Positions 47,365 to 62,300 of a stretch of 64,000 nt of DNA are shown in pieces. This DNA comes from Acanthornis magna (lineage: Eukaryota > Chordata > Aves > Passeriformes > Acanthizidae). Positions within the stretch are counted from its first letter, which is position 1; each line of letters starts with the position of its first letter. Location of the stretch: contig JAWUZG010000365.1 of the NCBI GenBank assembly GCA_036785705.1, positions 248,001 to 312,000 of the forward strand, read 5' to 3'. The notes beneath the pieces were generated by a model. It searched no databases, was not told the DNA's origin, and worked only from the letters and a program-made list of their open reading frames with translations. The position numbers and the translations under genes are program-made.

Positions 47365-50300
47365 GCTTTGCATCTCTAAAGTGAAAGGTGCGGCTTCAAC
47401 TGCTGGGGAAAAGGCATGTCTTTAGCTGTCTGAGATGACTATATAACCACAGCCTTACTGTTTGTCCTTCTCACTTCTTGGCCTTGGCAAGAAATTCATA
47501 TGAGATGTGAGCAATATTGTTCTGTCCATTTAGCAAATAACCCAAGATAAGTTGGGAAAGTATCTTGGGAAAGGCATCTTCTAGTCTGTTAAATTGTCTG
47601 TGTAATGAGCTTTCCTGGAGTACTAATGGTTTGGATTCAGTCATGTTCCAGAAATGCTTAGAGGTGAAAAGTCTGTAATTTGTAAATGATGTGTTATTTT
47701 ATATGTGTGTGTGATATAGTCCCACATATGACTCACGTCTAAGAGCATATGTTCACAAACTGCCAGAGAGAAAGCATTTCCTTTCCAGGCCAGTGACTGA
47801 TCTTCAGATCTGCCGATTCCTATATATTCTGTTTCTTCTTGTGCTTTGCTTAAATGTTCGAGTGCATTTGGGTCTCTGAAAGGTTATTTGTGTCTATAGA
47901 AATGTGTGCGTATGTGTGTGTGTATACATATATGTATCTAATATGTATAGGGCTATAAATGTACACGTACCTGCTAGTTCCAATATGCAGCCTTCATGGA
48001 TTGAACCATTGCTAGTAAAATCTGTCGTCTAGAACACGAGATGCATGAGGAAAACAAAAAATCCCAAGGAACTCCATTTATAACTAAAAAGTAAATTTAT
48101 CCATTTACTGATTCATTGATTTACATATTTTTGCTGAGCACCAAATTTGTGAATTTTAAACAGCTTTTAATTATTTTCATCATTAGACTTTTTGTGAATG
48201 TTAACCTGTTGCATTAAGTAAAGAGAGCAATGTGTTGGAAAGAGTAAATGATGGAGAAATGCATGAATAGTTTTACAGATTAGTCACCAGAGCTCCAGTA
48301 AGGCAGAAGGAGAAAGCACAGCTCTACTTCAGAACATTGTTGCTTTCCAGGTGCTTTGATCAGTTTGTCAGTTCCAATGGCAGCTTCAATAGTTTGGCTG
48401 TGTGCAAGATTTTGTAAGAGCAGCATGTAGTGAATATGTATATGGTGTATTAATTTAAATATTGCCACCTAATTTTCTCATTTCTATGTCCAGAAATGTA
48501 TGTTGTGGACAGCAGAGATTACAGTGGAACAGTAATGATTAGTTACTGGTTCATGTTTGTTAAGACTGTAGATTCTTAAATTTTTTTCTTTAATACATTG
48601 TGCATGTTAACTATTTGAGATGTTGCACAAGGTGGAGTGTAAAGGCCAAGCAAACTTTTATGTTTTATGTATGAGTTGTTCTGTCATTAACCAGAAATGA
48701 TGTTTGACTGAGCAACTTGCACATGCCCTTTGTAGCTAGAATAGGCATCCACACAGGGATTATAACCAAATAAAAGGCTTACCTTGGTATCCAATTTGCT
48801 TGCATTCACTTAGCAAAATTATTTTGGGAGTACATGGCTGTGTTTGTTTCATTACTTATCTCTTGGAAACAAGAGTGATTCTTATCAGAAGTTGTGTTTT
48901 GTCTCAGCATCTATGCAAACTACAAAAAATGGGCTACTTTTGGAGGTCTGCAATAGCAAAGGTGTCCCTGCAATACTGTAACTGCTGTGTTAATTGTGTG
49001 AGCTTGGGTTACTGTTATTTGAGGTATATTGAGTGTATGTGTGCAGTAAACAATGAATTTTTGAATTTTCAGAATATGCAAATATTTTAGCAAAGCAAGC
49101 CACATTCCAATTTGAAAGGAGATGATGACCTAACTAGAGCTGCAATGTCCCACCACCAAGGATTACCCATGAGCTTCCTTCCACTTGTACAAACAAAATC
49201 AATAAATCAGTAAGAAATCTTCATTTGAGAACAAAGGTAAAATAATGTAAATCCTTGGTTGTTGGATTATATAATGCCACTGACAAGCCCTAAGTCCAAA
49301 TAAAACCCTTTTGTAACCTTGGGTTATGCTCTGAGCAATGTAACCTGTAATTTAGCTGTACACCTGTTTCTTTTCTTGACATACTTAATTTAGAATCATA
49401 AAATTAAGGTTGGGTGAGCCCAGATTAGGTGAGGAAAATATTCTGGTTCATCTCTAAAATAGTCCACATCAGCATATTTCTCTCTGCCTCATGACCTTCG
49501 GGCAGAGACTTTTGCAGGTGATGCCTCTAAGGAGCAATTTCTGTTTCAGGAAGGTTACCGTGGTGCCTCCATCGCTCATGTGTCACTAACCCAGCTGGTG
49601 CCAGGGTTCTCGTGTGACTGTGGGCAAACATGAACCATCCCTGGCCTCTCCTTGTTGTTGCCTCCTCTTCAGCCCCCGGCCAGTGAAGATCTGCCACCAT
49701 TTCCCATCTCTGCAGCAGGAGAGGCTGCTCCCAGGGCTGGCACTCAGTGCCAATATCCTACGAGTCCAGGGTCACCTCCTGACCCCGTGCTGTAGGCCAC
49801 CAAGTTGGTCTCACCATACAGCGGAAATGCAGTTGTCTTTCTAGGGTTTGTGCAGCTCTCCTATTACCTAGGTGTCAACATAGATAAATTTTTACTTTTC
49901 ATTGTTGTTCATGGCTATGGCAAGTCATAGTTTAGTTATTAAAGAAATCAGGTGCAGGGAAAATGAACTGTGTGAAAGGTACAGGATGAAAAAAATTAAA
50001 AGCCAGCTTGTAAAGATCTTGCTATAAATATTATAATGAAAGAATAAAAAGTAAGAATGCCATAGGAGAATCTCAGTAGCATAATTCTTACATACAATAA
50101 TCCATGATAGCAAAATAAAATAATGCCATACAGAAAAGATATGGGAGACTCCACAGGGAGTGGAAATAGAGACTGTGGAAGTATTTAGATGACTTTTCCG
50201 AGGAAATTGCAGGAGAAATTGTTGAGAGAGTAAACTCATTTTGTGAAATTATAATCCAATACACCATCTGGGAATGTGCACAGTTCCAGCTGAGCAAGAC

Positions 50301-53300
50301 GTCTTAGTGGTTTGGTGTGATAAATGCTAACTCATTGTAAAATCCCATTTTCATGATGTTGTGAATTTATTTCTTCTGTTGAGGGGGAAAAACAGACATA
50401 AATATACACAGCTTTATGTCTGAGAGTAGTAAGGGTAGAGAATAAATGAAAATATTTTCAGTACCTTAAATTGCTGAAAAGTCTTGTCAGGCAACCTAAT
50501 TAGTGTTTCAAATACATTGCATTACACAAACAACATTGATTTAAATGTTGGACAAAAAATGCATATTTTCATCTATGTATTTTAAAAGAAGTTGATGAAA
50601 TTTGCTGTGATATGGGATGTCTATAAAATGCCCTTTGCAAAATCATAATTTTCAATATATTTCTAGTACAGCATGTATCACAGGGCCTGAATCAAGTCTT
50701 TAAAAACAAATAGATTAGGATTAAATTGGCAGTAAGTGAGAAATAAGAGTTTTGCAGATCCTGGCTTTTGGATGCCTTTCAACCTCAAGTAAGTTACCAT
50801 TGCCATAGCAATTCCTTTTTCTTGTGAGTTAGCAAAATGGGGAAAAGCACTGACTTCTTGGAAAACAAAAGCTTTAGCAGTCAAATGTGACTATGTTAGT
50901 GTGCTCTAGTTATGCAGCATGTAATTTATTTTTCATTAGTATACTGTACACATAAAACCAAATAGTATTGTTAATTATAAAAGAAAATACTTATTGATGG
51001 TTACAGGTGCTTTGCATGTGGAGCCTCTAAAGAGTATTGTTGATCTAGATATTTATGTCTTTTTAAACTTGGTTTGTTACGTCAGCAAATAATTTTGGGT
51101 GTTCTCTGGATCTGCCCCTGCTGCCCCAGGGCTGTGAGCACCATGCTCACCTGGGAGGTCACTGTAATCATCTTCTCCATAAAAAACCATCCCAGCTGTA
51201 CGCTAATTCCTTTCAGCGGATGCTTTTATTCATCAATTATATTTTCAGCAAAACACTAAACAAAATGGATCCTCTCTCAGTTCTGCCTGCTTTTCCTGTT
51301 CCCATGCCTATTGGGCTCTGCCTCTCACCCCTTCCTTCCATGTTTGTCCCTCCCCCCCAAGCGCTCCCCAGGACTCTGAGCTCTGGTGCCCTTCCTACCT
51401 GAGAAGTGTGAGAGGGGCTGCCTGATCCTTGGCTTCTGAGCTCACAAAGGTGCAGACTGTGCCTCTTGCCCCAGTGCTCCTTGGGGAGGAGAGGAGGGAG
51501 ATGGGGCTGTTGACTGTGGCCCATCTCCTGCAGGAGATTGTGGGAAATACGGAGCAAGATGCAAAATGGGAAGCTGATTGCCATAAGGTTTGTCAGATGT
51601 ATTAAGTGTGGCGCACTAGGATTGCAATGGAAAGGTTTGTAATTAGCAGCTCTGAAGTGCACTGAGTTGAGTCTGTGGGTGAACACCTTTATCTCGTGGG
51701 CCGAATTCTCAGTTGGTACCAAGTCACAGTGATTTTTCAAGGGCTGCACTGAGTATTGCTTGTGGTAGTAGCAGTACAGATGAGAATATAGAGAAGACAA
51801 ATAAGGAAAAAAACCAACCTTAAAGTTTTGGAAGAATTATATTGACAGTTAGGTGTGAATGTCTGAAATATGACATGCCTCTTTTGCTTGATCTTGGTTT
51901 GCCTTCTAGTGCAACAGGTCCTACTTATCTTCCAAGTTGGTTTTGGGAGGAAAGATGTGTTGTTTTTTTTTTAAGAGCAAAAAATTAATAAGTAAGATAA
52001 CAAAAATATGCCTATTCTTCTTTTTTTTCTTTGCTTCACTCTTGGGTAGTTTTGTAATGGTCAAATGAGATTAGTTATAAATTTCCCGCATCAGTACTTT
52101 TTTCGTATTTCCTCCTGAACTGCTTAAGATCTTTGATTGTGGACAAAGACTAGATGGTACTAGATAATGCAACAATTAAAAAAACAAACAAAGACAACAA
52201 AAAAAACCCCCACCCCTTGTTCCTTGCAGTCAAGCAGTTCCACCCCTGTGTCTCACTCACATCAAACAAGCTCTCAGGTTATTAATATTGTTAATAACAG
52301 TTTTTGAATTGCCTACTCATATGTGGAGATGTATAAACACCAGGAGAGCTGAAGGTGAGGAATAATAAATAACGTGCCATCAGAAAATATTTAATTACAG
52401 TGCAAAATTGAGATAGCAAGCCTTGTGTGCAGGGAGGAGTGGACCAGTAGCAGCAGCTATAATTCATGATAGGTCAAGCCATCTATGAAGGAAAAGCTTT
52501 AATTTGTAAACCTTGTCAAGCCCAGGGGGAAGCAATTACTGATGAGAAAGAAGTTTCTTTCATGTCAATCTCATCATGAGGGGCTTTTTTGTTTGTTTTT
52601 AAATAAGGGCGGCTGCTGCTGCTTTTTTTCCCCAGAAACCAACAGAAGTAACATGCAATATAATGTAGATTGAAGAGGAAATTCACCTGTCAGCTTAATG
52701 AACAAATCAGTACTCATTAAACAGACTTAGGTCTCTGAATGTATTTTTTGCAAAGGTAAGGCTAGATTTAATTTCTGAGTGCATCTCTGAGCCAGTACAG
52801 CTGCGAGGTCTTACCAGACTGGTAAAAGCCTTCAGCAGCTGTGTTGCCACCAAGGCACTCCGAGGTACAACTTTGTCCCGTTCTCTTTTGCTGTGCACGT
52901 GTGTAGCAGTTTGCCCTTGGCCCATCCCAGTCTCACATTTTGGTTTCTCTGAGCATCCCAGCTGCAATGGCTGACTCTTTCAGTGTGATAAAATCCAGCA
53001 TCTGTCTGTCCTTCCCTGCCTGCTCACAGAGTGAAACCTCAGTGCCTGGACATTCCTCCCTTGGGCCCCAGAGGGACTCACTCCACGTCACAGTCCTGCC
53101 TCAGGGAAGGAGATGGAGTCTCGTGGAGTTGGCTACAGAGACAAGCAAATATGCGCTATTTTTTGGGGGGAAAAAGTACTCATAGAATTCTGTTTTGTTT
53201 GGCGTGAAAGTGTTTCTTTCATATGAGATCAAAGAACAAAAAGCACCTTTTCAAGATATTTGTGCTGCCTTGTGTCTTTGCCATAATTAATTTGTTACTA

Positions 53301-56300
53301 GTTTTTATCTCAGTAAAAGACTCTGAGCTTTTCTGAAACTCATGTTTATGTATATGTCTTTGTAAAAGAACTACATAAATAAGGTAAATTTAGGTGTTGT
53401 GGGGCTGTTCTGTGCAAAATTTTCTTTATAATTTTTAACAGCATTCTAGAAGGCATTAGTTCCAACTCGGTCTCCTTTAAAGGAAATATCAGTTTCGATT
53501 TGAACAGCTGATACGCAAGGGTGTGGATCCAATAGGAAAAATTAACAGGGCATTGTTACTATGAATGTGAAGAAGTAGCTAAAGCATTTAGTGTGCAACT
53601 TGCTGTTGAAAGCCACTTTGTTACCTTGTGACTTCAAGAGGCTAATGACATGTTAGTTAAAAAAAGAAGCTCCAAGGTAAATCACAAAACAGTATTTCAG
53701 AGGAACTGAATAGGAATTGTGGTAAAAATTGAAAATTACGGGCATGTGGCTCTTAATTAATGTGAATTTAAAGGCCATATGGAGAAGAGCCAACACAGCA
53801 TTTGTACAGAGAAGTCATGCTTCAGAAATCAGTGTAATTCCCTGATGGTCTCTGCAAGTGTATGCAAGGGAAGTCTCTCATTAAAGGCTCTCAAAGATAT
53901 TAAATTCCTGTGAAGTAAGAGAATTAACCATTGGTTGAAAGATAAAACAGAAAAGGTATATTTGTTAGCTCAGCTGAAGGAGAGAGGGCAGCGGTGAAGT
54001 CCAGTATGGGTGCACGCAGCACAGCATACTCATACATGATAACGGAAAGAGCTTGCATACTGTGGGGATTAATGCTGGATCCAATTCTGTGTAGAGAAAT
54101 CTTAAATGGCGCACAAGAGAGGGGAACACATCAGAACCTCAAAAGGAAGAGTAGAAATTATTGGAAAAGAAATTGGAAAACAGAGCAGGGAACATGAGTA
54201 CCACATCGTGGGTTGGTGGTTCTCTCACATTTGGACCCTTCTTCCCTCTCCGTTCACAGAGGCGTGGTAGAGCTGAATGAAGTATCTCGAAGAAGGATTG
54301 AAATTATGGAACATTTTACATTCTAGAGAATCCTCAGTTTAGGACTCTCCAGGCTGGATAAGTCGAGTGTGGAGAAATATATTTTTAAGCTGAGTTTTGT
54401 CAGCATTTACCACCTATACATTTCCTGGATTGAAAATACAAAAATTGAACATGCCTCTTTAAACAAACAAACCAGCCCCCATCTCTAAAGAGTTTATGTA
54501 TTATTTTAAAGTACATTTTCAAGAGAGTTGTGGAATTATTAAGCAATCTTGCATCAAACTTCTGGATCTTTAGCTGCTACTCTCACAGGATATACCTCAG
54601 TTCTCTTGCTGAGGGAACTGCACAAATATAGTGCATATTTTAAGAGTATGAAAACTGATATAAGCACAGATGGTGCTAAATTGTAGTTGCTGCATCCACG
54701 GCTTGAGCCTGCAGTAGTTTCTGGAAGTACCAAGAGTCCACCTTGCATCTTACTGTTTTGGTGGTTTTGTGTGAATTCCTGCCCTCAGATAAAGTGCTGT
54801 TTACATTAAAGTTCACGCTTTAATCAGAGACAAGCACAGCAGAAAAATTAAGGAGCTGTTTTGGCCAGAGTTGCTTTTGATGTTGGATTGCATGGAGTAC
54901 AGAGCACTGATATGAGGGAGGAGAAGTGTGGAGGGCTCCTCTAAGCAAAGCACTTTCAACTTCCTCACCTTTATTACAGTTACGGACGAAACAAATGAAA
55001 GCTTGCTTGTTTTGTTGTTTCCTGGCTTTGCCTGGGTTCTTCTAGGAGGTTTCTGTTTGAGTACAAGTGTATTCTTCTCTGTGTTGCTGCTTCACACTTG
55101 GTTTTGTTCCATCAGGATGTTTGTTTAACAACCTGCTCCGCTGGCTGCTGTCCAGGTGAATGCTGGCATCTAGCAAATAGCAAAGCCATTTTCCCTCCAA
55201 GAATTAATATGTGTAAGGTTGTGGGGAGACAGATGGAGGAATTTAAATAATTGCATACCATTTAAATACACATGGACCATGGGTGTGGTGTGGAATGTGG
55301 AGAGCAAAGGGCAGCTGGAATAGAGGACAGTTTGAGGGCTGGCTGTAGACCAGGACATTTGCAGGCTCAGATGCACACCTGGTGAAAGTATGTCTGGACA
55401 TAGTGGAAGAAAGGAGGTATATGGGCTCATCTGGGTTCTACCAGCCTTTTTGATCCTCCTGCTACTAAAAGCTATTTCGTGATGAGGAGAGTATGCGACC
55501 TTTAATGTTCACCAATAAGTCCCAGCTTTTTTGCTTCAGTGTCCTCAGTAAAAGCCTTTTAAATCAAAATTCTGCTCCCATTTCAGCATGGCTGGAAATG
55601 AAACTTGCTAAAACCTGATGAATAGGCTCTACCAGCTTTCTTTGCTCCATGTTTGATTGTTTCCTTGCTTGCATAGCCTGTTTAATGTCTCAGATATACT
55701 AATTTCTTTTCTATGTGTTGACATGCACTCTGCAGCACACCTTCTGGTATTCAGCTATTACATATATGATAAATGAACACTCCAGTGTCAGGTATACTGA
55801 AAATCAATGCTGTTAATATGCAAACAAATGGCAGACCTGTAACCTCTCCAAAGGGAAAGCATCTGAGTAGCTACAGGAATCAAAACCTTCATGATTTGGT
55901 GTTACCTTGTGAAATCTGCATTCAGAATGATAATTCAGGCTAATGGCTTCATGCTCCCGTGGGGCAGCTGAAATAGATTCTGAAATGGCATAAGAAAAGG
56001 GTATAGTAAATAAACGCAATGAGCTGTCAAAGAATATTTCTACATCAAACAAGTCTCTGAACCTTTTTGTGCTTCATAATATGACCTTTTCTAGCTGCTC
56101 TGTTTTTTGCCTGAATCAGATCATGAAATGAAACACATTAGCTACAAAATAAAAATAATAATAATAATAAACAACCATTTATATAGCCACTAAAAGTGTT
56201 AGAATATGGTAGAGAGAATTCTATTAATTTACAGTAGATTGGTGAGGATAAAACACCCTTTGATTGCAGTTGCTAAGCAACCCTTTTCTGAGCAGATGTA

Positions 56301-59300
56301 GGTACCATTCCTGTTTGTTTAACACCAGCTGTACTGGAGTCTGGCCGCAAAATATGTTACAGCAGCAGCACGGAATAGCGAAGGAGAACAATTTTAGCAT
56401 TGTGATGCTGAAGGATCTTTCTCTTGCATCCTTCATGCATGAATAATACAAATGAGATTGCACGGAGAAAGCTTGACACATTGGATAAAATAAGCTTGTA
56501 TTACCGTGTTTTCACCTGTTGCTCACAAGATTATTTGTTAAAAAAAAAAGTCATTATTCCCATTCTGCATGTGTGGAAATGGGACACAGAAATGTTAGAC
56601 TTCCCTATCAAAAGCTGCTGTAGCTGCTCATTAGGCAGCATCAGGGCTGAAAGCAGACCCCTGGTCTTCTCAGCCCCATACTCAGTGGTCTGTGTAGAGT
56701 TCAAAAGATATATTTGTCCTCAGAGTAATACACTCCAGCCAGCTATGTAGGATGATTTTGTGGTATTTATTTTACAGGAAACATCATTCATATTCAAGGG
56801 ATTGTATCAGTGCTTCGAAAGACAATAACCAGAGTGTATAAAGAAATGTGATCTATGCTTCTGTATAAACACTGGTGTAACATATGTTTTTGTCATTTAT
56901 ACTTAACTCCCAGAATGTACTTACTTATGTTATTTACTTTTACAATCCAAAATTAAGTATATTTTATTCCAGACAAAGAGTGAGAGAGCAATCTGTTTGG
57001 ATGTCTATTGAAAATTCATGTTCAGGGTGTTAAAGTGTAGTGATTTCCTTCCAGAAGACCTCAGACTCAGAAGGCCAAATGTATGCAAAGAACACTTGCT
57101 CCAGAGGATCTTTGCCATTGGGAGTGGTGAAAATAACACTCTTTTGCTGCATGTTGTGATGGCTTTTGGCATGGGCATGTGAATGAGGCAAAGATATAAA
57201 AGAGGAAAAGGGTTCATCATCCCATCCAATTTTTATACTACAAATAATTAAACCGTAATTTAGAGAATATGAGGTTCAATTACTGCCGTCGGTACTGAGT
57301 ACAAGATGATATCTGAGATAGTGTTCAGTTTGTCTTTTGTTAGTTTCACAGGTTGTGAGCAGGCTTTTTGTTTTTAACCCCTGGATATAGGAGGGGGGAT
57401 CTGCCTTCTTTTTGGCAGGGGAAAGAGAATTTGGAGACGGGACGTTTTCCTCAGCTTAAAAGAAATAATGATCTCTTCAGAAGAAACTAATCTGGGTTTG
57501 ATGGTTTGGGTATATGGTCTGTACCCTTTCATGTGTGCAGCTGTGGCTGCTTGTAGGAAAGCTGGGGTGTCCCAGGAGTGACATAGGCAGGGCATCCTTA
57601 GTTATTCTGAAAAGTGCCTATTTCCACAGCCTGGGAGGGTAAGGGGAGGACTGAGTGCTGGGGGAGAGCTGGAGGCAGAAGTCCCCAAAGAGTTTTAGCC
57701 ACAGGTATTCTGGTTTTGTTTCTTTAATTAATCAGTGCATGGTAAACTTCCTTCCCAATTTGTCATCATTTGAGTAATTATATCTAATATAGCTGAGGGT
57801 TCCCGAGGTGATCGGTGTTTTCAGTACCATGCAGACAAGCTATAAGGTGAGAGCTCTGGGGCTGGGGACAGCCCCACAAACAGGTCTGAGCTGCTGCATG
57901 GTGAAAGAACTTCTCAGGGAGAAATGGGACTTCTCAGGACTGAAATCCAGTAGGCAGAGAAAACACATGCCCAGAATTATAATTTGAGCTTGGTGATATT
58001 TATTATAATGCTAGCAGTTTTGTTTGTTTGTTTATTTTCTTATTTTTTGAAAAGGTAAATGCTTAAAAAAATGGCTTTGCCTGGGAATTCAGAAGTTTTG
58101 AAGTGGAAATTTTGTGTTGTGATAGGTATTTTTAAAGCTTATGCAGCTCCAGAGGAATGGAGTTGACCTCTTAAATAAGTTTACGCAATAATACCATCTA
58201 TATGTTCAGAAATTAAATGAATGTTCAAGAAGGAACGAGCTTTCAGTACAGCTGCAGCTTTGACAAAAGAAAATGTAGTTTTATAAAGGCCCACATAAGG
58301 GTGAAAGAACACTGATTATTAACCTGCCCATCGAGTCATTGTAGTGCTTTCATCAGAACTAACAGTGAAGATGTTTTATAAACATAAATACACAAATATT
58401 TATGAAACAGGACTTGCAATGTATTTCTGTTCATAACAATCTTGACCTCACTGTTCAACCCTTACCAGAGTTCTTCTAGTTTCTCTTGCATAGCATAGTA
58501 TCTGTTTGTTTTTCTCCAGTTAATCAGTTAATCAGGTGGGGTTTAAGTGTTGTACTAATCACAAACAATGTTAATGAAGATGGCTTACAGTCCTTTTGCA
58601 TGTTGTAAATTCTTTCTTTTTCCTCCCCAGAAGACAGGTAAGAAGGAGCCTCTGAGGTATGAGAAATGAAAGTGTATTTTAAAAAAATTATTAGATATAC
58701 ACATTTATATTTTTGAGTAATCTTTTCTTTAAATTGTCTGTGAATATATTTCGGTCATGAAGCTTAAGGGAATAACTCCGTTATGTCTAAGAGGTCCTTT
58801 TAGAGCTCAGTTTCTATCATCCCAACTATTAAAACCTCATGAAATGAACAGGTGTAGTGCCACCAAGAAAACCCTCATCTCTGGAGCACACTTTGATATA
58901 GTTTTGGTACGGTGTAAAAGAAATGTTTGTACTTCAGTTGCTTGGTATGAATGGCAGTAACTTTTCAGTTTCATGGAGCAGTGCAATACTTAGTCTCAAG
59001 GTGTACAGTCTCCTTTCCTTTACACATGTACTTTACATTAATAATAATGAGTATTACACATTTGGATTATCATTAGGCTATTTTGAAAAAACTTTCAGTA
59101 ATTTCTTAGATGAATTCTTATTTAGTGTTTGAAGTGTGTTGAAAGGTACAGATGATTTTGACCATGAGAAAAGGAAAGGAATTCTGCAGAAATTAGCTGT
59201 TTTCAGTGCTTTATTCCAGCTGAGAATTAGATAATGTATTAAAAAGACAAAAGCTAATCTTTCCCCCTCTGTAAAAGTCATTACCATTTAACAACTGCTG

Positions 59301-62300
59301 GAGGACTTGTATGAAGTACTTTAGAGGTCTCAATTCAGTTTCTAGAGCGCAGATGTCTTTAAAGTACCACAAATATCCTAGAAATTATGATATTTTAGCC
59401 CTTGTGTTTTGAGCAGATGATCTACGTGTTATGGATGTGGAGAGGGAAGCTGACTAATTTTGCCAAACCAGGCATGTCTTTTGTCCAATACCTTATATTC
59501 TGGGATTCGAGTGAGAAGTGAAGAAGTGCTGAGGCAGCAATTGCAGTCATCCAGTTTAACACAGAGCAGAGGGAGTGTGACTGTGATTTAGGAATAAAAG
59601 AACGTGATAAGTAAGTTTTGGACATTAGCTGCTCTGCTAATGTACTATTTTGTGTGACAGGAATGGGTATATAGATTTCTGTCCCTGAAATTGTTCATTT
59701 TTTGCTTCACTGAATGAAAGTTGTTGAAATCATAACTTTTGTCTCTGTCAGCTTACTTTCATTAACCTTATTCATAATACAAAATCTCCTCAGTCTATGA
59801 TAGTTTATGTTTAAAAGATCTGTAGTTATTTTCAGATTGCTTTTATTCAGTTCCCCATCCATTAAGCTTTTTTGTAACATCCTGTTTTTTCACTAGTGGC
59901 TGTAATTTTCATGTGCTTTGTTTAAAGTTCTGCTTGTTAATTTTGATTTCCTGTCTCCTGAATTTGTGACTGTAGAGCATCTCCTGTATAACTTCCTCTG
60001 GTTTAAACTTTTCACTGATTTTGATGGACAGTCCTCCTTTTTATTGATTATTTTCATCTGAATCAGAGTATGAAAACACACTAGGCAGATGCTACAGTCC
60101 ATCTAGTCATGTGTTTCAGCTTGCTATTTATTTTCAGTACCAGGCAATTTGTGTGTTTGCCCTTACTGTTTAATGGGATTCCTTCTCCTGGAGCTGGGAC
60201 TAATTTTCTTTTCATTGTGCTGCAATTTCAAGAGATTCTGAAAAACAAATAGTAACACATGAATTTCATAGACATCCTACTGCATACTGAAAATGGAGGA
60301 GGACCGGAACATGAAGGAAATGGATGAAAAATTAGAGTCCTTGATACAGGCAAAAGGCAAAAGCTCGGTTTTTTGGATATAACGTGGACAATTAGTGTAG
60401 TCGACACTGTTCAAAAGATAGAAGGGTAACACAGATTAAGGTGAACAGAATTTTAAAAATCTTTGTTAGGAAAAAAGTACTCTTAGTTGACTTAAAGTGT
60501 GGTCAGATAATTAGAATATAATTTTATAATTTTAAAATTAGATGGTACACTTGACTGCAGCCAAAATTCAGCACCCAAACTGTCTCATCCTGTGAGGGGA
60601 CCAGAATATTTTGATGTAATTTGTGGTTAAAATTTTCATGTCTCTTCTGTAGACCAGCATAAATCTGTTTCTTTCTTGTTTCTATAGCTTTAGTCTGCAA
60701 ACCAGTCAACATCACTGTGAGAGAATGATGGTCTCCATACAGGGTGGTCTTGAACACACAGTGATTATTCAAAGTTGTAGAACAGTCAGCTAATCATGAC
60801 ACCAGCCTTTCTTCCTCATTTTCTAGTGGCAACATTTTAGAAAGCCCGTGGACTCCTGTAATATGAGTGGTTTTGGTCATGGTTAATAATGGCTGATGCT
60901 TTTTCTGACTCTTGCCTCTCCTAGCATCAGAAACTAAATATATATTTTTTTTAAAAAGTTTTCTGTTTTGCTTACATTTAAAAAAATACTCCAAAAATAA
61001 AACAATCTTGATTTGTCACCTGTTATCTATTATTTGTCAGAAGGAATGACAAATATACTCATCTAATAAATCCTGAAGTAAGGATCCAGTGCAGCCAGCA
61101 CCTAAATTGCTTTTGTGTATTACAGTGGATAAAAATCTAGAAAAGGAATTGAGTATTGATTTTCCTAATCTGTTTTGATTTTGAATCAACAGAAAATGCA
61201 TACACATGCAGCGCCCATACCAAAAAAGCTTCTTTTTAGGTCTGAACTTTCTTACATGCTTATATATATCTGCACAAAATATACAAAGATCTCACTTCTC
61301 TCATTTGCAAATATTTTGCATTGAGTCTGCATTTATTTTGACATAGAAAACCCTAAAGCATTCCCTTAAAGTCACTACCACTCTTGCTATCATCACCAGG
61401 CTTTAAAATTGTGTCTTAGATTTTGCTAAGTCCCTTACTTAAGTAATATTTTATTGGTTTAAAGCCTGAATCTCAACTTCTGCTTTTATTTATGTTTGAT
61501 TGGCTTTCTTCCTGCTGTGTCTGGAGTGGTATATGCATCTGCAAATGATCTGAGTTTGCTAATGCGGAGATTTATAGGTGTCTTTTTTCCCCCTCAACAA
61601 AATACCAGAAATTAATGTAAAATACTTGTTTACCTGCACTTAGAAGTATTTTAGAAACACCTGTGAAGAAACTAACCAGAATGTATGTGTTCTGGTCACC
61701 AGTTAATGCATTTCTATGTTCCCACAGACTTGCTATAACCCAAGTTGCAGTCATGAGTAACCCTGCCTTTTAGAGAAATTAATTTAGAACCCCCTTATTT
61801 TGATTTTTTTATTACAGTGGGACCTGTCAGGTTAGATGCTTTGTTGTGCTTAACTGCTGATGGTGGCAACTTAGGCTTTAAACAACTTTGAAACCACTTG
61901 TGCCTGATCTGGAACTTAGTGAAGCAGATGGAAAGTCTGCAAGATGAAAATGGTGTATTGAGAACAGTTAAGTCAGCAGGTCTTTGCAGAGATAGGCTGG
62001 TAGTGGGTCAGTGTGGGGAAAGTTAAAGAGACTCCAGGGACTGCTCTGCCTGAAATCTTCTAAAGATCCCAAGCTATAGAACAAGCTTCAACTTGGAGGA
62101 AGTTTGGATTTGCCTTTAAGTTTTGCAACACAAGCTTTTCTTTAATTTTTTATACTACTTTGTTGTACAAAGCACATGAGATAAAGCAAGATGCTTGCAG
62201 CTGAGTATGATTAGCATATATTTATGCTGCTAATTGAACATTATGCAAATTGTATTCTCTCCTGGTTAGCTCACTGAGCCCTGGATATGGGGTTTCTCTC

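Noticed and set aside
46771..47384. 81- and 122-codon frames
   Set aside because: Lie within the ERVL-type solo LTR.
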